A stretch of DNA of 6,345 nucleotides, from positions 1 to 6,345 of the forward strand of contig PAFP01000018.1 in NCBI GenBank assembly GCA_002704185.1, read 5' to 3'. A program made the position numbers and the translations under genes. Position 1 is the stretch's first letter, and each line of letters opens with the position of its first letter. Positions 1-5,738 of the stretch are shown here, one piece after another. The notes beneath the pieces are model-generated. The model worked only from the letters and a program-made list of their open reading frames with translations, made no database searches and had not been told where the DNA came from. This stretch comes from Candidatus Pelagibacter sp. (GTDB taxonomy: Bacteria > Pseudomonadota > Alphaproteobacteria > Pelagibacterales > Pelagibacteraceae).

Positions 1-255
1 TGCAATAAAATGGTTTTTTTCTAAATTTTTTAGCATGTATACTTTATGATTATAATTTTTTAGTCTTTTATTAATAGAGGGTGTTAAGTAGTATCCCCAA
101 TTTTTTTTACAAATCTCGTTATCTATTTGATTAAAGTTTTTGGTTACAAAATTTATTTGTTCATTTATATTTAATTTGATACTAAATTTTTCCTTTATAA
201 AAATATTATTTTTCAAACCAGTTTTCCATTTTTTTTTTAATTTTTTAATTTGCAT
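1..255 (-). CDS. Unrecognised protein, N-terminal 85 residues (3' end outside window)
   Basis: An open minus-strand frame starts at ATG 255-253 and reads through 85 codons without a stop to the left edge, so its C-terminus lies outside the window. The start lies 10 bases past the stop of the PhyH-type gene. It is preceded by AAGAGAAAGA, the most ribosome-binding-site-like stretch before any start in this window, which supports the choice of start. The protein begins MQIKKLKKKWKTG and is basic. I see no signal peptide or membrane segment. A motif around residues 53-63 (NWGYYLTPSIN) is less biased in composition than the rest and looks like a real conserved core. The codon and residue bias matches the neighbours, and the spacing makes it the next gene of the same transcription unit. 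I do not recognise the family and assign no function. That it is a real gene is fairly secure. Confidence 0.78.
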   Translation of the reverse strand, partial: MQIKKLKKKWKTGLKNNIFIKEKFSIKLNINEQINFVTKNFNQIDNEICKKNWGYYLTPSINKRLKNYNHKVYMLKNLEKNHFIA

Positions 256-265
256 TCTTTCTCTT
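256..265 (-). promoter_or_regulatory. Purine-rich ribosome binding site before the last gene
   Basis: The ten bases between the PhyH-type stop and ATG 255 read AAGAGAAAGA on the minus strand. This is a weak Shine-Dalgarno-like purine stretch. The starts of the GNAT, NeuB and AsnB genes lack anything comparable, so this site helps to fix the start of the edge gene. It is a sequence reading only. Confidence 0.4.
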
Positions 266-1117
266 TTAATAATCCTCGATATCAGGATGGCCATTCAATT
301 GATTTCTTGAGTACGAATTTTCATTAATACCAAAATTAGACGATAATGTGAAATCTTTACTAAAATCCCAAAGTCTACCAGTTAAAGCAAAAGAAAAATC
401 TTTAGAGGAATTTAATGCCGAGGAATGCACAAGATTCCTTTCAAATAAAATTAAGTCACCAACATTAATTTCAACACTTTTCTTTTTAAAATTTTTTAAA
501 TATTTTGATGGTATTTCTTTTTGATAAAAATTATTTTGTGAGTTTAATGTTTTTTTATCATATCCAATATATTCATTAATTGGATAATCAAAGTTCAAAT
601 GGGAACCTTCCACAATCTGCATTGTTCCATTCTTTTTATTTTTATTTGTAAATAATGGAAACCATATATTTAAAAAATTTCTTCTTTTAGGATAGAATCT
701 TGCTTCCGAATGCCATTTATAAAGTAATCTTTTTGTCTTTGGCTTATTAACAAATATATTTGGACCATGTAAAAATAAAGGTTGGCTATGTTTAATGCCT
801 AGTAATTCTGAATAGATTTTCTTCAGTTTCTCTGTAAAAAAGAAACTCTGTATTTCAGTATTTTGGGCATAAATATGTTGCAAAGTATGTAACGTATTTT
901 TTTCGTCCTTTTCAAAAAAATTGTAAAAATTAGAAAATTTATAATAAAAGTTTGATTTATTTTTTTTTAATTTATTTAAAAAATTTCTGTAAGGTTTCAG
1001 TTTATAAAGATAATAATAGCTGCAATTCCACAAATTTTCATATAAAGAATTGATTTCCTTACTATTAAAAAATTTTTTTAGAATTACGTAACCTTTTTTA
1101 TTGAATTCTTTTTTCAT
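266..1117 (-). CDS. PhyH-family Fe(II)/2-oxoglutarate-dependent dioxygenase
   Basis: This is a cytoplasmic non-haem iron oxygenase of 283 residues, the usual size for bacterial phytanoyl-CoA dioxygenase (PhyH) family proteins. The family hydroxylates carbon centres using O2 and 2-oxoglutarate. Visible signatures are an N-terminal GYVILKKFF segment (residues 9-17), an HxE iron-binding pair in WHSEARFYP (H136, E138), a core strand region NIWFPLF (150-156), MQIVEGSH (166-173), the distal iron histidine in NLVHSS (H231), and a later arginine in ALTGRLWD (R248) placed to bind 2-oxoglutarate. The set of metal ligands looks complete, so activity is likely. Its ATG lies one base after the stop of the sugar amidotransferase gene, so the two are almost certainly co-transcribed. 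By context the substrate is probably a glycan precursor or an attached sugar, but the sequence does not name it. Residues 30-90 are rich in Tyr, Phe, Asn and Lys and poorly informative. Confidence 0.9.
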   Translation of the reverse strand: MKKEFNKKGYVILKKFFNSKEINSLYENLWNCSYYYLYKLKPYRNFLNKLKKNKSNFYYKFSNFYNFFEKDEKNTLHTLQHIYAQNTEIQSFFFTEKLKKIYSELLGIKHSQPLFLHGPNIFVNKPKTKRLLYKWHSEARFYPKRRNFLNIWFPLFTNKNKKNGTMQIVEGSHLNFDYPINEYIGYDKKTLNSQNNFYQKEIPSKYLKNFKKKSVEINVGDLILFERNLVHSSALNSSKDFSFALTGRLWDFSKDFTLSSNFGINENSYSRNQLNGHPDIEDY

Positions 1118-1118
1118 T

Positions 1119-2255
1119 TTACCATTTCCATTTATCTATCAAAAAATTTTTTATAATCCATTTGCTATTATTTTTAAACCATATTTTTTTATTTCTATGT
1201 TTTTCAACAATTTCATAAAATTTAGACTTCTTTATACTTAAATATTTACAAAATAAATCAATTTCTTTTTTAGGTTTCTTAAAACCTAAATTTTTTAAGA
1301 TTTTTATTACATTTTTTCTTGAGATATTATTCTTTCTAATTTCAATTGATAGGTTATCCCATTCTCTTGTAAAACCAAATTTATACCACTTCATTAAATG
1401 ATGAATCGTAATTAAAAATTCATCATCAATATCTGCAAACTTGTATAATCCAGTTTTTGGTTCTTTAGCCGATTTAAATCCAAATTTTTTTGAAATATTA
1501 AAAATTTTTTTTGGAGACCAATCGAAAAAATATCCTAGAAAAATTTCATTAATTTTAAATTTTTTAATAAGTTCAGAGCTAGGTATAGAATAAGAATCTA
1601 AATTTCTTTTATTTAAATTATCATCAAACCAATAGCTTATATTTTTTCCCTCGTTCACCCCAAAATTTTTTCTCCATTTATTTGTCATTTCATATCCTTT
1701 GAATTTCTTATCTCCTCCATATTCGTATGCGGAATTCTCTCCCCACAAGATTAAAGGTATTTTTTTTTCAATTGCGATTTTCACGGGTATTGCGTGTAAT
1801 GCTAAATGCATTGGAATAAGTGGATTACCAAATTTTTTAAAAGCCTTAAGAATAAATTTTTTTTCAATAATAGGGTTTAAAGATACATCAAGATGATCAA
1901 CACCCAAATTTATTAAATTATTGAGATTTTTTTGACCTAACATATTTCTAGCTGGAGATTTCCAAGATACACACAAAGGCTTAAGTTTATATTTCAATGC
2001 AATCAAAACTTGCCATGTACTATCTTTTCCACCACTCACTGGAATTACACAATCATACGTGCAATTACGTTTTTTTACCTTTTTTATAATTTGAATAAAT
2101 TTTTTTTTTCTTTGCTTCCATTTTATTTCTTTTATTTTTTTTATGTTATTATTATCGCATGCATTACAAATACCATTAGAGTTTAATTTTAAATTCGGTC
2201 TTGTGTTAGGTAGTATACAAATTTTACAGTATTTATATTTTTTCAGATTACGCAT
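1119..2255 (-). CDS. N-acetyl sugar amidotransferase (WbuX/WbpG/PseA type)
   Basis: This is a 378-residue PP-loop amidotransferase of the family that converts an acetamido group on an amino sugar into an acetamidino group, as PseA does for pseudaminic acid and WbpG for a diamino-uronic acid. Residues 10-33 hold two Cys-x2-Cys pairs (C10, C13, C30, C33), a probable zinc site: CKIC followed by GICNAC. The ATP-binding PP-loop is intact, SGGKDST at 74-80. Family-typical blocks follow: WGENSAYEYGG (171-181), FLGYFFDW (239-246) and FADIDDEFL through FTREWD (273-300). The protein has no glutaminase domain, so it needs an ammonia source. Known relatives often sit beside HisH and HisF homologues, but none is present on either side here. 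The start ATG overlaps the stop of the AsnB-like gene by one base (TAATG), which implies translational coupling. The exact substrate is inferred from context: probably a nonulosonic acid or its precursor. Confidence 0.92.
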   Translation of the reverse strand: MRNLKKYKYCKICILPNTRPNLKLNSNGICNACDNNNIKKIKEIKWKQRKKKFIQIIKKVKKRNCTYDCVIPVSGGKDSTWQVLIALKYKLKPLCVSWKSPARNMLGQKNLNNLINLGVDHLDVSLNPIIEKKFILKAFKKFGNPLIPMHLALHAIPVKIAIEKKIPLILWGENSAYEYGGDKKFKGYEMTNKWRKNFGVNEGKNISYWFDDNLNKRNLDSYSIPSSELIKKFKINEIFLGYFFDWSPKKIFNISKKFGFKSAKEPKTGLYKFADIDDEFLITIHHLMKWYKFGFTREWDNLSIEIRKNNISRKNVIKILKNLGFKKPKKEIDLFCKYLSIKKSKFYEIVEKHRNKKIWFKNNSKWIIKNFLIDKWKW

Positions 2256-2257
2256 TA
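2253..2257 (-). other. TAATG stop/start overlap coupling two amidotransferase genes
   Basis: On the minus strand the TAA of the AsnB-like gene and the ATG of the sugar amidotransferase share one base. No Shine-Dalgarno-like sequence is obvious just upstream (the context is AAATAATTTA). Re-initiation by ribosomes that finish the first gene is therefore the likely route to translate the second, which would keep the two proteins in linked amounts. Confidence 0.7.
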
Positions 2258-4078
2258 TAAATTATTTTCTAAAAACAGTTTTGTATTCACGATATTAAAT
2301 AAAAATTTGCTTTGATAATTCGGCTTGTAATTACTATTTAGTAAAAGACTTATTTTTTTCTTATTTAGAAATTCATCTAATGGTGATTTCTCAAGCATAA
2401 AATTTTTCATCGATTTAGAATTGAAATTTATGAGGGTGTCTATAGAACAATTAAAGCCCATTTTCTTGGATTCATATAAAACTTTATAATCAACATAATC
2501 TTTTGCAGTCTCTTTTAACAAATATTTTGTAATACCATTTTGAATATTGTATGTGGGATTAATGCTAAACATAAATTCAATTAAATTTTTATCTAAATAA
2601 GGTGATCTGTTTTCTACTGAATTCATCATCGCGTTTTTATCTTCATTACTTAATATCAATGGTGTAGTCTCGTGGAATAACTCATTTAGTCTTCTATTAT
2701 TATTAAGATTTGAGCAATATTTTTCTTCATGAAATTTCATATTAATTGGTTCATTTAAATAAGAAGACAATTTTTTATACTCATCGTAAACATGATCTCT
2801 AAAATTTGGATTATCTATATATAAATGAGTATTACGAAAAAATTTATTTCTTACGTTTTTAAAAGTATTTTTTTTCCAATAAAAAACTTCATTTTTTAAA
2901 TTTTTTTTTATATTTTTTAATGAGTGAAAGTTTAGTAAAAAATGCTCGTAATATCCTGAAAATATTTCATCTGCAGCTGTACCTGATATAGAAACCTTGT
3001 ATCCATCTTTTTTAATTTCTTTCATTAATAGCCAATGAAGGTAATTCGTAACTGTCCCTAAAGGTGAGTCATGATATTTAATTATTTCTTTAAGATTTTT
3101 TAGACAGTCTTTTCTATTAATATTAATTATTCTATTTTGACATTTCAAATCATCTAATATTCTTCTTATGTTTGGTAATTCATTATATCTTTGATCTGAG
3201 TCAACAATTGAATAAGTTCTAATCTTTAAATTTAATTTTTTAACACAATATGATGCAAGCACAGCTGAGTCTACACCACCACCCATGCAAAAAGTAATTG
3301 GTACGTCTGAAACAGTTCTTAAACTTATTGCTCGTGAAAGCAAAGATTCTATTGTATTTAATGCTTCCTTTTGTGAGATTTTATAATTTATTTTCGTATT
3401 TATTTTCCAATATTTTTTTCTAATTAAACTTTTGTTATTAAGTATTACATACTCCCCACTGTTTAATGAATAAATATTTTTATAAAAAGTATCAGTATCT
3501 TTAAATAAAGATTTATAGCCAAGATTTAAATAATTAATTATTTTCTTTTTATTAATAGTAAACTGTTTGTTTGATAATTCTTTGATATATTTTATTTCTG
3601 ATCCGAAATAAAAATTATAACCTTCCTGATAGTAATACAATGGTTTTTCAGAAAACCTGTCTCTTGATAAAATAAGTTCGTTAGTTTTTTTATCATAAAT
3701 AGCCAAAGCCCACATTCCCTCGAAAAAATCAAAGCATTTTTCTCTATAAATTTTAAAATATTGTAATAAAACCTCGGTGTCAGAATTAGTTTTAAATTTT
3801 ACATTTTTTTCTATTAGTTTTTGCTTTAATTCTTTAAAATTATAAATTTCACCGTTAAATGTGATTACATAATTATCAAGAATAAATGGCTGATTTGATC
3901 GCTGATTAAGATCAATGATACTTAATCTGCTATGTAAAAGATAAATAATATTCTGATTATTTATAAACACCTTATAATCTGAAAATTCTGGGCCTCTATT
4001 TTTCATAAGCTTCAGTGTTTTATTTATTGTGTTTTTGTTAATTGATTTAAGACCGTAAAATCCTGATATTCCACACAT
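2255..4078 (-). CDS. asnB: Asparagine synthase family glutamine-hydrolysing amidotransferase
   Basis: This is a 607-residue, full-length two-domain protein. The N-terminal class II glutaminase domain starts MCGISGFYG, so the nucleophile is Cys2 once Met is removed. It keeps R51 (RLSIID), N75-G76-E77 (FNGEIYN) and D100 (NSDTEVLL), so glutamine hydrolysis should work. The C-terminal synthetase domain begins near residue 240. Its PP-loop reads GGGVDS at 266-271 (within CMGGGVDSA), where the family has SGGxDS: the first serine is glycine (codon GGT at 3283-3281). Later motifs are present: SGTAADEIFSGYYEHF (365-380) and ENRSPYLD (489-496). Ammonia from glutamine would normally pass to an AMP-activated carboxylate such as aspartate. 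AsnB homologues in glycan clusters often act instead as amide-forming tailoring enzymes, for example on uronic or nonulosonic acids. It lies 5 bases after the NeuB-type gene and overlaps the next gene. Family is sure; substrate is unknown. The symbol refers to the family only. Confidence 0.93.
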   Translation of the reverse strand: MCGISGFYGLKSINKNTINKTLKLMKNRGPEFSDYKVFINNQNIIYLLHSRLSIIDLNQRSNQPFILDNYVITFNGEIYNFKELKQKLIEKNVKFKTNSDTEVLLQYFKIYREKCFDFFEGMWALAIYDKKTNELILSRDRFSEKPLYYYQEGYNFYFGSEIKYIKELSNKQFTINKKKIINYLNLGYKSLFKDTDTFYKNIYSLNSGEYVILNNKSLIRKKYWKINTKINYKISQKEALNTIESLLSRAISLRTVSDVPITFCMGGGVDSAVLASYCVKKLNLKIRTYSIVDSDQRYNELPNIRRILDDLKCQNRIININRKDCLKNLKEIIKYHDSPLGTVTNYLHWLLMKEIKKDGYKVSISGTAADEIFSGYYEHFLLNFHSLKNIKKNLKNEVFYWKKNTFKNVRNKFFRNTHLYIDNPNFRDHVYDEYKKLSSYLNEPINMKFHEEKYCSNLNNNRRLNELFHETTPLILSNEDKNAMMNSVENRSPYLDKNLIEFMFSINPTYNIQNGITKYLLKETAKDYVDYKVLYESKKMGFNCSIDTLINFNSKSMKNFMLEKSPLDEFLNKKKISLLLNSNYKPNYQSKFLFNIVNTKLFLENNL

Positions 4079-4083
4079 AAAGA

Positions 4084-5076
4084 TTATTTAATAAATGTTT
4101 TTGATAACAAATTCCCTTTTTTAATATTTTGTTTCAACTTTTTATTAACTACTTTACTCAAATATCTTACACTGATACCCTTACTTGCTCTGAAAAAATC
4201 AAGATCTTTAATTTTTATTTTTGAACCATTTTTTAAATCCTTATTAACAAATATTGATCTTCTATAAAATTTTTTATTTTTAAACTGATTAGTTTTTTTA
4301 AAAGATTTAGTAGTAAGTAGTTGATTTATAATTTTTGATTTTTTAACAAGCTGCTCCATTTCGTTTGGATTAGAAGATAATTTATGATCTCTAAATTTTG
4401 AAAAATTATTATTTAAAGTAAAATGTTTTTCTATTACTTCGGCACCTAAAGAAAGTGCGCACAATGAAGTCTCAATACCCAAAGTGTGATCTGAATATCC
4501 AATTTGATATTTTGGATAATTTTTTTTCAAAAATAAAATTTGTTTTAAATTTGCTTCATTATAAGCCAATGGATAGGATGAAGAACAATGTAAAAGTGTT
4601 ATGTATTTATGATTATTTTGATCAATTTTGTTTAAAAAATTTATTAATTTTTTGATTTCTATATTTGTCAATAACCCTAATGATATAAATGTTCTTTTTT
4701 TTTCTTTAACTATAGTTTTAATAAAATCATAGAAATTATTATCTGTGGATGAAATTTTATACATATCGAAATATTTTTTAAACTCATTAAAGGAGTTAAA
4801 ATCGAAAAAAGTAGAAAATATTTTGATCTTTTTCTTTTTGCTATATTTGATTAATTTTAGAAAATTTTCTTTACTTAATTTAAAACGTTCGTACTTTTTT
4901 AGATTTTTTTTATCACTAGGAGGAATAAATTTATTTGGATTTATATATTGTAATTTAACAGCGTCCACACCACATTTTTTTGCTGCATTAATTAATTTCT
5001 TTGCTTGATAAAAACACCCTTCATGGTTATTACCTATTTCAGCAATTATAAATGCCTTTTTGTGATTATTTTGCAT
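4084..5076 (-). CDS. neuB: NeuB-type nonulosonate (sialic-acid-like) synthase with SAF domain
   Basis: The enzyme condenses phosphoenolpyruvate with a six-carbon amino sugar to give a nine-carbon 2-keto acid (neuraminic, legionaminic or pseudaminic type). Counting from the chosen start (330 residues), the TIM barrel shows FIIAEIGNNHEG (9-20), VDAVKLQY (37-44), a KISSTDNNF strand (107-115), LLHCSSSYPL (161-170), YSDHTLG with metal-ligand H197, and EKHFTL with metal-ligand H218, then RDHKLSSNP (229-237). The C-terminal antifreeze-like SAF domain starts near YRRSIFVN (271-278) and includes FFRASKGIS (294-302); R296 would reach the substrate. Length is normal. The frame also allows an ATG at 5091, adding MCIII. 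I prefer 5076 because families usually begin a few residues before the AEIG block and because it shortens the overlap with the GNAT gene from 26 to 11 bases. No clear ribosome binding site precedes either start. Which nonulosonic acid it makes cannot be read from the sequence alone. Confidence 0.93.
   Translation of the reverse strand: MQNNHKKAFIIAEIGNNHEGCFYQAKKLINAAKKCGVDAVKLQYINPNKFIPPSDKKNLKKYERFKLSKENFLKLIKYSKKKKIKIFSTFFDFNSFNEFKKYFDMYKISSTDNNFYDFIKTIVKEKKRTFISLGLLTNIEIKKLINFLNKIDQNNHKYITLLHCSSSYPLAYNEANLKQILFLKKNYPKYQIGYSDHTLGIETSLCALSLGAEVIEKHFTLNNNFSKFRDHKLSSNPNEMEQLVKKSKIINQLLTTKSFKKTNQFKNKKFYRRSIFVNKDLKNGSKIKIKDLDFFRASKGISVRYLSKVVNKKLKQNIKKGNLLSKTFIK
5066..5076 (-). other. Gene overlap: GNAT 3' end with NeuB-type start
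   Basis: The last 11 bases of the GNAT gene (coding ...YAK then TAA) contain the preferred NeuB-type ATG in another frame. The upstream ATG at 5091 would make the overlap 26 bases. In both cases the NeuB-type start is buried in the preceding gene, with no purine-rich site before it, so translation is probably coupled. Confidence 0.6.
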
Positions 5077-5737
5077 AATAATGATACACATTATATGTGT
5101 AAATCGTTTTAAATTTACTTGATTTATAAAAATTCAAAGCTTTCTTATTTTTAGTATAAGTACCAACAATTATATTTTTAAATTTGTTATAATAAGTTTG
5201 TAAATATAATATTAGATATTTTCCAAAACCAGATCCAGAATACTTTTTATCGATACAAATTAAATCTATAATAGCATTTTTTTTTTTAATTTTTAAAAAT
5301 ACAAACCCAATTAATTTATTATTTAAAAGCATAATATGAGTATTTTTCAATTTTTTTTTTTTAAAATATTCAGCTATCCAAGCAGTTCTAATTTTACGTA
5401 TTTGATATTTTGACAATCTTTTATCCAAATCAAATCTGCTATGACTCATATTCTTTATGCAGAGTTTTATAATTTTTTGTTTGTATTTTCTTGAAACAAT
5501 CAAAAATTTAATTTTATTATTAATTAAATTTTTTTCTTTAAAAATTTTTTTTTTAAGAATTATATTTTTACCGATAAATTTAAACTTACTTTTTTTTGTA
5601 TTCTTAAAAAATTTCTTATCTTTTATAGTGATAAATACCCTTTTCTTTTTTTTAATTTTTACTGGTAATATAATATTATTACTATGATAAGCATTTAATT
5701 TTAAAACTTTTGACAACCAACGATCGGTTATAAACAT
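5066..5737 (-). CDS. WecD-like GNAT sugar N-acyltransferase
   Basis: This is a 223-residue protein close in length and layout to WecD, the dTDP-4-amino sugar N-acetyltransferase: a variable N-terminal region, then a GNAT domain. SHSRFDLD (98-105) followed by TAWIAEYF (118-125) matches the SRF...WIEN region of WecD. The GNAT core is visible as IGFVFLKI (143-150), IDLICIDKKYSGSGFGKYLI (157-176) with the acetyl-CoA pyrophosphate loop at YSGSGFG, and GTYTKNKKALNFYKSSKF (192-209) with N197 and Y204. The likely role is N-acetylation of a 4-amino group on a nucleotide-linked deoxysugar, the PseH/LegH step before the NeuB-type synthase encoded next. Residues 25-75 are lysine-dominated and carry little family signal. 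The ATG lies one base after the epimerase stop, and the gene overlaps the NeuB-type gene. Three A-runs of 10-12 bases lie inside the reading frame, which is intact here. Another acyl donor is possible. Confidence 0.86.
   Translation of the reverse strand: MFITDRWLSKVLKLNAYHSNNIILPVKIKKKKRVFITIKDKKFFKNTKKSKFKFIGKNIILKKKIFKEKNLINNKIKFLIVSRKYKQKIIKLCIKNMSHSRFDLDKRLSKYQIRKIRTAWIAEYFKKKKLKNTHIMLLNNKLIGFVFLKIKKKNAIIDLICIDKKYSGSGFGKYLILYLQTYYNKFKNIIVGTYTKNKKALNFYKSSKFKTIYTYNVYHYYAK
5277..5287 (-). repeat. A11 homopolymer inside the GNAT gene
   Basis: Eleven consecutive A on the coding strand encode the lysines of KIKKKN (residues 149-154), just before the catalytic core strand. A one-base slip would frameshift the acetyl-CoA-binding motif. 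It may be only a result of the AT-rich lysine bias. Confidence 0.6.
5351..5362 (-). repeat. A12 homopolymer inside the GNAT gene
   Basis: Twelve A on the coding strand encode the four lysines after AEYF (residues 126-129), in the linker ahead of the GNAT fold. It is the longest single-base run I found in the window. A slip here would remove the whole catalytic domain. Confidence 0.6.
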
Positions 5738-5738
5738 T

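Noticed and set aside
1699..1896. Plus-strand open frame of 65 codons
   Set aside because: It lies antisense inside the sugar amidotransferase gene, opposite the conserved LPMHLALH-to-WGENSAYEYGG region, and has no recognisable domain.
3281..3286. Frameshift or sequencing error as the cause of GGGVDS
   Set aside because: The frame is continuous through 607 codons with conserved motifs on both sides. A single-base substitution (AGT to GGT) would suffice, so a real change is likelier than an indel, though a point sequencing error cannot be excluded.
4455..5008. Two plus-strand open frames (66 and 87 codons)
   Set aside because: Both are antisense to the NeuB-type barrel. The Phe/Leu-rich, membrane-like look of the second is what reverse-complemented Lys/Asn codons give in AT-rich DNA.
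5066..5091. NeuB-type start at ATG 5091
   Set aside because: It is possible but adds only MCIII, gives a longer overlap with the GNAT gene and has no better ribosome binding site. The 5076 start fits family N-termini better.
5457..5687. Plus-strand open frame of 76 codons resembling a hydrophobic small protein
   Set aside because: It is the antisense of the lysine-rich N-terminal half of the GNAT gene; poly-Lys codons read as poly-Phe on the other strand.
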